Under the pieces are notes generated by a model that saw only the letters and a program-made list of their open reading frames with translations, was not told the DNA's origin and made no database searches. A stretch of DNA of 64,000 bases from Hymenobacter sp. 5317J-9 (GTDB taxonomy: Bacteria > Bacteroidota > Bacteroidia > Cytophagales > Hymenobacteraceae): contig NZ_CP095050.1 in NCBI RefSeq assembly GCF_022921075.1, positions 186,001-250,000 on the forward strand. Direction: 5' to 3'. Of the stretch, positions 16,418-25,188 are shown one piece after another (the stretch's first letter is position 1; every line of letters starts with the position of its first letter). The position numbers were made by a program, and so were the translations under genes.

Positions 16418-18868
16418 ATGATTAAAGCCCTGTTGGCCCTGGCTGCCAGTCTGACCCTGGTGTGGGTGCTCAACACCAAGCACGGCGATTTGCCGCCGTT
16501 TGGCAAGCTGCTGAGCCCCTACCGCGGCTTCTGGCAAAACGGCGAGGCGGCCGGTGACTTTCCGGCGCAGCAAACCCTGAAGCTGCCGGGCCTGCAGGCG
16601 CCCGTGACCGTGCGCTACGACGACCACCGCGTGCCGCACATTTTTGCCCAAAACGACCACGACCTGTACTTCGCCCAAGGCTACCTCACGGCCCGCGACC
16701 GGCTCTGGCAGATGGATTTCGTGACCCACGTGGCCGCCGGGCGGCTGGCCGAAATCGTGGGCCCGGCCCGGCTCGAAACCGACCGGTTTTTCCGGCGCAT
16801 GGGCCTGCCCTTCGGCGCGGCCAATTCGCTGAAGGCGATGATGGCCAACCCCACTACCAAGGTGGTGCTGGATTCCTACTCGGCGGGCGTCAACGCCTAC
16901 ATCGGCCGGCTCACGCCGAGCACACTGCCGTTTGAGTACAAGCTGCTGGACTACCAGCCCGAGCCCTGGGAGCCGCTGAAGTGCGCGCTGCTGCTCAAGT
17001 ACATGGCCTGGGACCTGAGCGGCCGCACCGACGACCTGCGCATGAGCAACATCCTGCGCAAGTACGGCCCGGCCGTGACCAAAGACCTGTTTCCGGACTA
17101 CCCCACCCGCGAGGACCCCATCGTGCCCGTGGGCACGCCGCTGGATTTTAAGCCGCTGGCGGCGCTGCCGGTGCCCAAGTCGTTTGAGGTGGCCTACGCG
17201 GCCCAACAGCTGCGCGACGAGCCCGACCCCGAGCTGGGCTCCAACAACTTTGCGGTGAGCGGCGATAAGTCGGCCTCGGGCTACCCGCTGTTGGCCAACG
17301 ACCCGCACCTGCAGCTGAATTTGCCCAGCATCTGGTACCAGGTGCAGCTGAGCGCGCCGGGCGTGAACGTGTACGGCGTCACCATCCCCGGTGCGCCCAC
17401 GGTCATCATCGGGTTTAACGAGCAGGCCGCCTGGGGCGTAACCAACGTGGCGGCCGACGTGCTGGACTTCTATCAGTTGAAGTTTAAGGACAACGCCATG
17501 CGCGAGTACTGGCACGACGGCCGCTGGAAGCCGGCGCGCCGCGTGGTGGAGCACATCAAGGTGCGCGGGCAGCCCGACCGACTCGACACGGTGCTCTACA
17601 CCCATCACGGCCCGGTGGTGTACGACAAGCCCGAAAAGCCTTTCCTGAACCAGACGCCCATTGCCCATGCCATGCGCTGGACCGCCCACGACGGGGCCGA
17701 CGAGATAATGACGCTGTACCGGCTCAACCGCGCCCGCAGCTACGCCGACTACACCGCCGCGCTGGCCTCGTGGGGCTCGCCGGCGCAGAACTTCATTTTT
17801 GCGGATAATGAGAAGGACATCGCCATCTGGCCCAACGGCCGGTTTCCGCTGAAGTGGCGCGACCAGGGCAAGTTCATCCTCGACGGCACCGACCCGGCCT
17901 ACGACTGGCAGGGCTGGATTCCGCAGGCCCAGAACCCCCACGTGAAAAATCCGGCGCGCGGCTTTGTGAGCTCGGCGAACCAGTTTTCGGCCGGCCCCGA
18001 CTACCCCTATTACCTGAACTGGACCTTCGGCAGCTACGAGCGCGGCCACCGCATCAACGAGCGCCTGGCGGCTATGAGCCGCATCACGCCCGACAGCCTG
18101 CGCGCGCTGCAAAACGACGTGCTCGACCTCAATGCCCAGCTCATGCTGCCGCGCCTGCTGGCGCTGGTGACGGATGCAGCCGGCGCCACGCCCCCGGCCG
18201 CCAATTCGCCCGAAGCCCAGGTGCTGGCCGAAATGCGCCGCTGGCGCTACCAATACACCGCCGATGCCATCGGGCCCAGCGTGTTCAACTTGTGGTACAA
18301 CGACTTGGTGAAGCGGCTGTGGGAAGATGATTTCCCCAACGACCCCAAGGGCCCGGCCTACCGCTACCCCGCCCGCGACCGCACCAATACCCTCATTCTA
18401 AACGAGCCCAATTCGCCCTGGGTCGATGACCGCCGCACTTCGGCCAAGGAAACGCTGCCCCAGCTGGCGCTGCAAAGCCTGCACTTTGCCACCGACTCCC
18501 TCACCCGCAAGTTCGGCCCGCTCTCGCCTAAATGGCGCTGGGCCAGCCAGAAAAGCACCGACATTCTGCACCTGCTTCAGCTCCCCGGCTTCGGGCAAAT
18601 GGACGTGGACTGCGGCGGCGGCGCGGGCATCGTGAACGCCACCTCGGAGCGCAACGGTCCCTCCTGGCGCATGGTGGTGGCGCTGGGGCCGCAGGTGAAG
18701 GCCTACGGCGTGTACCCCGGCGGCCAGAGCGGCAACCCCGGCTCGCCCTACTACAACAACATGCTGGAAACCTGGCGCGTGGGCCAGCTCGATGAGCTGG
18801 TATTTCTGCGCTCGGCTCAGGAAGCCAACCCGCGGGTGAAGGCCGCCTGGACCTTAAGCGGCAGGTAG
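16418..18868 (+). CDS. Penicillin acylase family hydrolase
   Basis: N-terminal nucleophile amidohydrolase of 816 aa, the usual size for the unprocessed precursor. A short hydrophobic leader (MIKALLALAASL) targets it to the periplasm or membrane. The alpha chain ends near Gly274, and autocleavage would expose Ser275 in ELGSNNFAVSG, the catalytic residue. Further family motifs are LLANDPHLQL, GVTNVAADVLDFY and FGSYERGHRINE. Members cleave penicillins, acyl-homoserine lactones or other N-acyl compounds, so a quorum-quenching or scavenging role is possible; the substrate is not shown here. The start is ATG 16418, directly before the leader. Confidence 0.9.
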   Translation: MIKALLALAASLTLVWVLNTKHGDLPPFGKLLSPYRGFWQNGEAAGDFPAQQTLKLPGLQAPVTVRYDDHRVPHIFAQNDHDLYFAQGYLTARDRLWQMDFVTHVAAGRLAEIVGPARLETDRFFRRMGLPFGAANSLKAMMANPTTKVVLDSYSAGVNAYIGRLTPSTLPFEYKLLDYQPEPWEPLKCALLLKYMAWDLSGRTDDLRMSNILRKYGPAVTKDLFPDYPTREDPIVPVGTPLDFKPLAALPVPKSFEVAYAAQQLRDEPDPELGSNNFAVSGDKSASGYPLLANDPHLQLNLPSIWYQVQLSAPGVNVYGVTIPGAPTVIIGFNEQAAWGVTNVAADVLDFYQLKFKDNAMREYWHDGRWKPARRVVEHIKVRGQPDRLDTVLYTHHGPVVYDKPEKPFLNQTPIAHAMRWTAHDGADEIMTLYRLNRARSYADYTAALASWGSPAQNFIFADNEKDIAIWPNGRFPLKWRDQGKFILDGTDPAYDWQGWIPQAQNPHVKNPARGFVSSANQFSAGPDYPYYLNWTFGSYERGHRINERLAAMSRITPDSLRALQNDVLDLNAQLMLPRLLALVTDAAGATPPAANSPEAQVLAEMRRWRYQYTADAIGPSVFNLWYNDLVKRLWEDDFPNDPKGPAYRYPARDRTNTLILNEPNSPWVDDRRTSAKETLPQLALQSLHFATDSLTRKFGPLSPKWRWASQKSTDILHLLQLPGFGQMDVDCGGGAGIVNATSERNGPSWRMVVALGPQVKAYGVYPGGQSGNPGSPYYNNMLETWRVGQLDELVFLRSAQEANPRVKAAWTLSGR

Positions 18869-18923
18869 GTAGTTCCTGAGCGCCCTTCGTTTCTGCGTAC
18901 CCTTCGCCTTTTCTGCTACAACA

Positions 18924-19751
18924 ATGCTCCGCTCGTTCTCATTGCCCAGCCATCCATTTGCCTCACTGCTCTTCTTGTGCGTGGTGCTTGCAACTGCAAC
19001 GCCGGCGAGGGCCCAGACGACGCCATCCACCAGCCAGGCAACACCGCCCGAAATTGAGAAAATTGAGGGCCAAGTGTATACCTACGTGGAACAAATGCCC
19101 CAGCTGCCCGGTGGCGGGGGCAACCGGGCCATTGTACTGGCCATTCAAGGCCTCATCAAGTACCCGCGCCAGGCACTTGCTCAGGGTATTCAAGGCCGTG
19201 TGTTGGTCAATTTCACTGTAGGCAAAAAAGGAGTGGTGCGCGACGTTCGCATTGCCCAGGGGATTGGCGGCGGGTGCGACGAGGCCGTCTTGGAGGCCGT
19301 TCGGCAGTTGCCGCGCTTCAAGCCCGGCATGCAGCAGGGCAAACCCGTCGCTGTGAGCTTCACAGTGCCCATCACGTTTCGGCTCCCCAGTGGCGGCGCC
19401 GTGGAAGCGCCGCAGGTGTACGCCCTCGTCGACCAAATGCCGGAGCTGCCCGGCGGCGGGGGCACCGCGGCCATTGCGCGGGCGCTGCAGCAGGCACTGG
19501 TGCTGCCCGCCGAACTTCCCGCCGCCGGAAAACCCAACAAGGTCTTCGTGGGCTTTATCGTGGACCCCAGCGGCACGGTGCACGACATCAAAGTAGTGCG
19601 GAGCCTCAACGCCTCGTGTGATGCCGCCGCGATAGCCGCCGCCGAAAAGCTGCCGCGCTTCGTGGGCGGCAAGCTGAATGGCAAGCCCGTTTCGGTGAGC
19701 TACGTAGCGCCCGTTGTGTTTGCTGCCCCAGCGGCAGAAGAGGCCAAATAG
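18924..19751 (+). CDS. Exported protein with two TonB C-terminal domains
   Basis: 275 aa. A signal peptide (cut near ARAQ, about 31) leads to two TonB_C-like repeats at about 47-152 and 160-265. Each begins YVEQMPQLPGGGG or LVDQMPELPGGGG and includes GxVxxxxVxxG...CDEA/CDAA and LPRFxxGxxxGKPVxVSxxxP. A true energy transducer has one such domain behind a membrane helix and a proline-rich span; both are missing, so coupling to ExbB/ExbD is doubtful. It may act as a periplasmic adaptor or decoy, which is inference. The next gene has three of the same domain, about 125 bp downstream. Confidence 0.8.
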   Translation: MLRSFSLPSHPFASLLFLCVVLATATPARAQTTPSTSQATPPEIEKIEGQVYTYVEQMPQLPGGGGNRAIVLAIQGLIKYPRQALAQGIQGRVLVNFTVGKKGVVRDVRIAQGIGGGCDEAVLEAVRQLPRFKPGMQQGKPVAVSFTVPITFRLPSGGAVEAPQVYALVDQMPELPGGGGTAAIARALQQALVLPAELPAAGKPNKVFVGFIVDPSGTVHDIKVVRSLNASCDAAAIAAAEKLPRFVGGKLNGKPVSVSYVAPVVFAAPAAEEAK

Positions 19752-19863
19752 CGCCCTGCTTATCAACCCGGCGGCTTTTCTGCTTTTGCCGAGTCACTTG
19801 TGGCACCTTCTTGTGCCGCTCCAAATAGGAAAGCTTCCGTTCGGCTTGCGTTTGGCCGCGCTA

Positions 19864-19871
19864 TAAATTTG
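19864..19871 (+). promoter_or_regulatory. Bacteroidota -7 box of the second TonB-domain gene
   Basis: TAAATTTG matches TAnnTTTG and ends four bases before the ATG, so the paralogue has its own promoter and probably a leaderless message. Confidence 0.55.
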
Positions 19872-19875
19872 CGAC

Positions 19876-21009
19876 ATGGCTTCCTCGGCTTATCCTTCCA
19901 CACCGCCACCCATTTCCTTCGTCTCCCAGCCGCTCTTTTGGCTCGTCCTCTTCCTGGTCACGGCCATCTCGCACGCAGCGGCCGCCCAGTACTACGGCCG
20001 CTACGAGCCCGACACGGCGCAGGTATTCAGCTACGTGGAGCAGATGCCGGCCCTGCCCACCGGCGGCGGCAACCTGGCCCTGGTAAAAGCCGTGCAAAAG
20101 CAGGTGCAGCTGCCCGCCGAGGTGCGCGAGGGCCGCGTAGAAGGCCGCGTGTTTGTGCGCGTGGTGGTGGGGGTGAGCGGCGTGGCCCGGCAGGCGGCCG
20201 TGGTGCAGTCTCTGAGCCCCGCCTGCGACGCCGCCGCGCTGGTCGCCGTGCACCGTATGCCGCGCCTTGTGCCCGGCCGCTACAACGGCCAGCCCGTGGC
20301 CACGCTGCTCACCGTGCCGGTTATGTTTCTCTCGCCGCGCCACGTATTCGCCGCCAACGAGGTGGCGCAGGCGGCCCGCTTTCCGGGCGGGGAGGCCGCG
20401 CTGGAGCAATACGTGCAAAAGAACCTGAGCACGCCCGACGAAGTGCGCCTGCGCGACTTGCAGGGCCGCGTCGTGGTGCGCTTCGTACTGAAGCCAGACG
20501 GCCGCGTGGGCGCCACCGAGGTAATGAGCCCGCTCTGCGCCAGTTGCGACGAAGAAGCCCTGCGCCTGGTGCGCAGCCAGCCGCGTTGGCAGCCCGCGCT
20601 CGGCTACGACGACCAGCCCGTAGCCGTGTACCAAACGCTGAACATCTGGTTTCGGCCCCCGGCCCCGGCGGCCGGCACTGCGCCGCCCGTGCCCGAAAAC
20701 CAGGTATATAGCCAGGTGGAACAAATGCCGGAGCTGCCGGGCCAAGCTGGCCCCAGCGCTTTGCAATCTGCTCTGCAAGAGCTTATTCATTATCCCGAGC
20801 GCGCCGCCAATGGCACAGGTCAGGTCAGTTTTGTGGTGGAGCCCGACGGCCGCGTGACCCGGCCCGTGATGCTCAAAAGCATTGCCGGGCCCGTGGACGA
20901 GGCCGTGGTGGCGGCCGCGCTGCGCCTGCCGCGGTTCACGCCCGGGCGGCACCGCGGGCAGGCCGTGGCGGTGCGGCTAGTGGTGCCGGTGCTGGTCGAT
21001 ATCCGGTAG
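19876..21009 (+). CDS. Exported protein with three TonB C-terminal domains
   Basis: 377 aa paralogue of the preceding gene. An N-terminal hydrophobic segment (about 15-37, ending SHAAAAQ) is followed by three TonB_C-like units at about 48-150, 155-265 and 275-377. The first two keep the CDAA/CDEE cysteine; the third has PVDEA instead. There is no proline-rich spacer or retained anchor typical of TonB itself. Repeat number differs between the neighbours (two against three), suggesting duplication by recombination within the domain. A terminator follows at once. The function is unknown. Confidence 0.8.
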   Translation: MASSAYPSTPPPISFVSQPLFWLVLFLVTAISHAAAAQYYGRYEPDTAQVFSYVEQMPALPTGGGNLALVKAVQKQVQLPAEVREGRVEGRVFVRVVVGVSGVARQAAVVQSLSPACDAAALVAVHRMPRLVPGRYNGQPVATLLTVPVMFLSPRHVFAANEVAQAARFPGGEAALEQYVQKNLSTPDEVRLRDLQGRVVVRFVLKPDGRVGATEVMSPLCASCDEEALRLVRSQPRWQPALGYDDQPVAVYQTLNIWFRPPAPAAGTAPPVPENQVYSQVEQMPELPGQAGPSALQSALQELIHYPERAANGTGQVSFVVEPDGRVTRPVMLKSIAGPVDEAVVAAALRLPRFTPGRHRGQAVAVRLVVPVLVDIR

Positions 21010-21058
21010 CCCCCGGTCCTACGGCAAAGCCGCCCGACTGGGGCTCGCCTGCGGGCAT

Positions 21059-21095
21059 AAAAAAAGCGGCACCTATTACTAGGCGCCGCTTTTTA
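21059..21095. terminator. Bidirectional terminator hairpin
   Basis: AAAAAGCGGC and GCCGCTTTTT flank a loop that can itself partly pair. The A-run on one side and T-run on the other let it end both the TonB-domain gene and the convergent small membrane protein gene. Confidence 0.85.
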
Positions 21096-21112
21096 AAGGG
21101 CTGTACTAAAGC

Positions 21113-21430
21113 CTATTTCTTATCCTGGTCTTTGCCACCCAGCTGACGCTTGTTGTCGCGGTTGCTCACGTCGTGGGCTTCGCCTTCGTGGTCGTCGCTG
21201 CTGGCGCGGTTGATGAGCACCACAGCCACGGCAGCCAGGGCCGCAATGCCCACCACCATTTGCGTGGGCGTGAAGCGCTGTGCGGCTTTGCGCAGCAGCA
21301 CGCCGCCGTTTTTCAGCAGGTCATCCATGTGGTCGTGGTTGCCCTGAAACACGTGGTAGGCGCTCTCGAAGGTGCGGGCGAGGTCTTCGGGCAGGATTTT
21401 TTCGAGTTGTTGTTCGATTTGCGCTTCCAT
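21113..21430 (-). CDS. Small single-pass membrane protein
   Basis: 105 aa, no recognised family. Residues 1-55 are amphipathic and charged (EAQIEQQLEKILPEDL, then a His/Asp-rich turn). A single membrane helix follows (about 57-73, MVVGIAALAAVAVVLI), then a very hydrophilic tail ending KDQDKK. The passage FTPTQMVVGIAAL resembles STTQKVVGGAILAAG in the Ser/Gly-rich protein at 26.7 kb, so the two may share an origin. The ATG at 21430 is used because the longer frame adds a hydrophobic-poor leader without support. Confidence 0.65.
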   Translation of the reverse strand: MEAQIEQQLEKILPEDLARTFESAYHVFQGNHDHMDDLLKNGGVLLRKAAQRFTPTQMVVGIAALAAVAVVLINRASSDDHEGEAHDVSNRDNKRQLGGKDQDKK

Positions 21431-21542
21431 AAAGAAGGGAATGAAGGAGGAGGTGAAAGGAAAGCAGAGCACAATCAGGCTCCGAAAAATCCTCTACGCA
21501 AAAGGACTTGGCGGGGCTACCTTTTCAGTCACTTTTGCACAA

Positions 21543-21600
21543 AAAACCGCCAATAGCACCGGCCACCTCCCTGAGGCGAGGCCAGCACTATTGGCGGTTG
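21543..21600 (-). terminator. Terminator of the DUF1501 gene
   Basis: Read on the minus strand, AACCGCCAATAG pairs with CTATTGGCGGTT. Inner GGCC pairs strengthen the stem, and TTTTTTG follows. It begins about 20 bp after the DUF1501 stop. Confidence 0.88.
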
Positions 21601-21620
21601 TATTCTGACGGTTAGCGGGC

Positions 21621-23198
21621 TTACTCAACCACTACAATGCGCGAGCCGGAGCGGCTGGCTTCGCGCACCTGGCAGTAGTAGGCGCCGGGGGCCAGGCCAC
21701 TCAGGTCCAGCGGCAGCTGCTGGGCGCCGCGGGGCAGCTCGCGGTCCACGGCGCGGCGCACTTCACGGCCCAGCGTGTCGAGCAACACCACCTGCACGTG
21801 GCCGCCGGCGCTGTCGTAGGCCACGGTGGTGCGGCCGTCGCGCGGCACCGGGTTCGGGTACACCGTGAAATCGGCCACCTCGGCCGGGCTGGCGGTGCCC
21901 AGCAGGGCGCCGGGCCGCAGGACGGGCACGTAGGGGAAGCTGCGCCCAAACAACTGCGTGAGCGTGGCCGGCGTCACCTGGAACCAGTCCTGCAAGATGC
22001 TGGTGTAGACGCTGCGGAAATCGAACTGCATGGCCACGTTGTCGTTCACGCCGGCGTTGGCGGGCAGCGTGGGATTGGGGCCGTGCACCATGGGGTTTAC
22101 CTTGGTGCCGAACACCAGCAGCGGGGCCGCCGCGCCGTGGTCGGTGCCGTTGCCGGAGTTCGACTTGATGCGCCGCCCGAATTCCGAGAACGTGAGGCCC
22201 ACTACCCGGTCCTGCACCGAATGCCGCCGCAAATCGTCCTGAAAGGCGTTCACGGCCTCTGCAATCTTACCCAGCAGGGTGGCGTGGGTGCCAGTAGTGG
22301 TGCTGCCCGTGGTAGGCACCTGCAGGGTGTGGGTATCGAAGCCGCCCAACGTGCACACGTAGATGCGCGTTTGCAGGCCGCCGGATACCAGCTGAGCCAC
22401 TATTTTGAGCTGGTCGGCCAGGGAGTTCTGCCCGGCCGCGGGATACAAGGGCGAAAGCGTTTGCGCGCGCGCCGCGGCGGCCTGAATGGCCGTGGTGTAT
22501 ACCTGCGTCTGGCTCACCACCTGCCGAATGAACGTGAGCTCGTGCCCGGCCGGCGTGTTGGGGGCGGCATCCACCCCGCCGCTCAGCAGCTGCAGAAACG
22601 ACGAGGTGCTGGCAATGGCCATGCCCATGTTCACGCTCGGGCCCTGCACGCAGTTGCTCACCACCGAGCCGATGCTGATGGCCAGCGGGTCGGGGTTCTG
22701 GGCATTGGGGAAGCCCATGGGAAAGCCGGGGTATTCGCCGTCGAGGTAGCGGCCGGCCCAGCCCGTGGTCAGCGTCACGTTCGAGTCGGAGCCCGAGGTC
22801 CAGATGTCGGTGGCCCGGAAGTGCGAGAAGTTGGGGTTGGGGTAGCCCACGCTTTGCACCACGCCCACCTGCCCGTTCTGGTAGAGGTTGTGCAGCGCCG
22901 CCATGGCCGGGTGAATGCCCGTGGCCGTGGTGAGCGGCAGCACCGACGTCTGGGGCAGGGCAATGTTGCCGCGCGCCGCCATCAGGGCCGGGTACTGGTC
23001 CAGCGGAATTATCATGTTCAGGCCGTCATTGCCGCCCTGCAGCTGAATGATGACCAACACCTTGTCCGACTGCGTGGTGGCGTTGGTGAGGGCCGCCAGC
23101 TGCGGCGAATAGCCATAGGCGCCAATGGGCATGCCGCTCAGCAGGGCGGTGCCGGCCGCCGCAGCGGCCGTGGTCTGTAAAAAATCGCGACGCTTCAT
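21621..23198 (-). CDS. DUF1501 family protein with T9SS C-terminal sorting domain
   Basis: 525 aa exported protein. The N-terminus MKRRDFLQTTAAAAAGTALL is a twin-arginine-like signal. The DUF1501 body (about 40-430; sulfatase/alkaline-phosphatase-like fold) contains LVIIQLQGGNDGLN, GIHPAMAALHNLY, YPNPNFSHFRATDIW and a VVGLTFSEFGRR-like core. The last 80 residues are a type A type IX secretion domain: FTVYPNPVPRDGRTTVAYD, LLDTLGREVRR and LAPGAYYCQV. The protein should therefore cross the outer membrane and be displayed or released. It is 19 bp downstream of the DUF1800 gene, the standard pairing of these families. The activity is unknown. Confidence 0.88.
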   Translation of the reverse strand: MKRRDFLQTTAAAAAGTALLSGMPIGAYGYSPQLAALTNATTQSDKVLVIIQLQGGNDGLNMIIPLDQYPALMAARGNIALPQTSVLPLTTATGIHPAMAALHNLYQNGQVGVVQSVGYPNPNFSHFRATDIWTSGSDSNVTLTTGWAGRYLDGEYPGFPMGFPNAQNPDPLAISIGSVVSNCVQGPSVNMGMAIASTSSFLQLLSGGVDAAPNTPAGHELTFIRQVVSQTQVYTTAIQAAAARAQTLSPLYPAAGQNSLADQLKIVAQLVSGGLQTRIYVCTLGGFDTHTLQVPTTGSTTTGTHATLLGKIAEAVNAFQDDLRRHSVQDRVVGLTFSEFGRRIKSNSGNGTDHGAAAPLLVFGTKVNPMVHGPNPTLPANAGVNDNVAMQFDFRSVYTSILQDWFQVTPATLTQLFGRSFPYVPVLRPGALLGTASPAEVADFTVYPNPVPRDGRTTVAYDSAGGHVQVVLLDTLGREVRRAVDRELPRGAQQLPLDLSGLAPGAYYCQVREASRSGSRIVVVE

Positions 23199-23217
23199 AG
23201 TGAGGGAGCCGGTGGCG

Positions 23218-24945
23218 TTAAGACAAATGGTATTCGGCCAGGCCCATCAGGGCACGCAGCATGGCTTGCAGCTTGGTGGTCACGGCAGCTTTCTTGGCCG
23301 TGTTGGTAGGCGCGGCCTGATACTGCTGCCACTCCACGGTCCACTCAAAGTCGGGCAGGCCGGGCAGCAGCGCCGACTTCAGGAAGGTGAGCTGGTTGGC
23401 CGTCAGCGCAATGGGCACCATCAGCCGCACAAACTCGGCAATGAGCAGGTTGCAGTCCGAAGCCGTGGCGGCCGGCATGGCCAGCGTGAGCGCCAGCGGG
23501 TCAATCACGATTTTGACGCTGTTGCGCGTGTAGCCGCTGCCAATCAGCAGGTCCGTAATCTGGTTGCGGCGCGGCAGCGTCACAGCGTTTATCCACAGCT
23601 CGTGGAACTGCGGGGTTTGGTAGTAGGCCGCCCAGCCGGCCACGTTGGGCGGGTCGCCGAGGGTTTGCTGCTGCAGGGCCACCACGCCGTTGAGGTAGTT
23701 CCACATGCCGTATTGGGCCACCACGCTGGTGGCGGCCGTCGGAAACGCTATCTGCATCTGCCGGCACAGGCCCACCGTGAAATCGAGCGGGCTCTTGATG
23801 AGGCAGCCCATGTTCAACGCATCGAAGAAATGCTCGGAGCTCAGCAGGGCGCGCAGCACCGGCGCCACCTCGTAGTTGTTCTGAATCAGCAGCGTGGCCA
23901 GGGGCTGAATGATGTCGGTTTCCACCTGCGCATCAATCACATAGTACACAAACCAGCGGTAGAGCTTGCGCACCAGAAACCGCGCCGTTTCGGCCTGCTG
24001 AAAAATCAGGTTCACCAGGTCGATGTATTCGTTGGCGCCGTTGGGCGCGATGCGGGCGTTGCCGAAGGCCGACGAAAACACCTTGGTGGTGCCATCGTGG
24101 CGGCTGGCGGTGAAGTAGCTGCCTACCGGCGCCGCCTGGTCGCGCCAGCCCGTGAGCACCTTGGCGGCGGCCTGCACGTCGGCTTCGGTGTAGTTGGTGT
24201 AGTTGCCGGGCGCAATCAGCGGCCCCTTGCCCACGGTGAAGAGCTCCAGCAGCTCGCGGCCGTAGTTCTCGTTGGGGGCGCCGGCGGTGCTCTGGTTGCC
24301 GTTGAGGTAGCGCAGCATGGCCGGCGTGATGGTCACGTCCTTGGCCAACTGCTTCACGTTACCCAGGGCGTGCTGGCGCAGCAGCCGGCAGTACTCGTAG
24401 CCCATGCGGGCATCGTTGATGTCGCCCAGCTCCACCACGAAATGGTTGTGCCAGAACAGCGTCATCTTTTCGGCCAGCGAGGCGCCCTGGCCCAGCAGCT
24501 GCCCCAGCCACCAATCGCGCAGCGAGGTGCGCCGCACGCCCTCAAAATTCTGGTCAAACACCTGCGCCGTCCACGTCTGGCCGATGGGCACGCTGGTGTC
24601 GGTGGTCGACACGTTCACGGGCGGGTCGGGGGCAACAGGAGCCGTAAGCAGGCCGTTAAGCACGGCCGATAAGCTGGAAGCTGCCGCGGCTTGTATGTCG
24701 GGCCGCGTGGGGCCAAACATAGTCCGCCGTAGCAGGTGCGCGGCTTGCTCATAGCCCCATGGGCCCACATAGGGCGCCAGCGTGCTCGTGGCCCGCGACA
24801 GCCCGGTGGGCAGCACCTTGTTGGCGTAGCGGCTCACCTTTTCGGGCGGGTCCTGCGCGGCCGTGGCGGCCGTTGGCAATGCCATTGCTGCAACCGGAGT
24901 CTTGAGAACAGTGGCGTTTCGCTGGAGGAAAAGTCTACGATTCAT
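23218..24945 (-). CDS. DUF1800 family protein
   Basis: 575 aa. The N-terminus MNRRLFLQRNATVLKTPVAA is a twin-arginine-like leader ending about residue 30 (ATAAQ). The DUF1800 body is recognised by GYEQAAHLLRRTMFGPT, WLGQLLGQGASLAEKMTLFW, HNHFV, NENYGRELLELFTVG, VLTGWRD and GDPPNVAGW. Together with the DUF1501 protein 19 bp downstream it makes the usual two-gene exported unit, often linked to polymer degradation or surface assembly but without a proven reaction. The ATG at 24945 starts the leader; a longer open frame upstream adds Trp/Phe-rich residues and is rejected. Confidence 0.87.
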   Translation of the reverse strand: MNRRLFLQRNATVLKTPVAAMALPTAATAAQDPPEKVSRYANKVLPTGLSRATSTLAPYVGPWGYEQAAHLLRRTMFGPTRPDIQAAAASSLSAVLNGLLTAPVAPDPPVNVSTTDTSVPIGQTWTAQVFDQNFEGVRRTSLRDWWLGQLLGQGASLAEKMTLFWHNHFVVELGDINDARMGYEYCRLLRQHALGNVKQLAKDVTITPAMLRYLNGNQSTAGAPNENYGRELLELFTVGKGPLIAPGNYTNYTEADVQAAAKVLTGWRDQAAPVGSYFTASRHDGTTKVFSSAFGNARIAPNGANEYIDLVNLIFQQAETARFLVRKLYRWFVYYVIDAQVETDIIQPLATLLIQNNYEVAPVLRALLSSEHFFDALNMGCLIKSPLDFTVGLCRQMQIAFPTAATSVVAQYGMWNYLNGVVALQQQTLGDPPNVAGWAAYYQTPQFHELWINAVTLPRRNQITDLLIGSGYTRNSVKIVIDPLALTLAMPAATASDCNLLIAEFVRLMVPIALTANQLTFLKSALLPGLPDFEWTVEWQQYQAAPTNTAKKAAVTTKLQAMLRALMGLAEYHLS

Positions 24946-25130
24946 AAGCAGGCAGGGGAAAAAAAGCCAAAAGCAAAGAAATTCAACCACCCACAGGCTT
25001 ACTCTTAAAAGCCAACGGTTTACCATGGACCCACGAAGCCCCAGCAGGTTTAACTTCAATATCCAACTTTCTTAATAGAACCACCATTGCCTTCTCTGCC
25101 AATGGCTCCAAAGTCTCGGTAAACACCTAA

Positions 25131-25165
25131 AAAAAAGCGCCCGGCCGCAGGGGCCGGGCGCTTTG
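25131..25165 (-). terminator. Terminator of the NlpC/P60 gene
   Basis: On the minus strand AAAGCGCCCGGCC pairs with GGCCGGGCGCTTT around a 5-nt loop and runs into TTTTTTT. It starts about 25 bp after the stop. Confidence 0.9.
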
Positions 25166-25188
25166 CCTTGCACATCGGTGCGGGGCGC

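Noticed and set aside
16316..18253. 645-codon minus-strand open frame opposite the penicillin acylase gene
   Set aside because: The opposite strand carries a complete catalytic protein; the minus-strand product has no recognisable motif.
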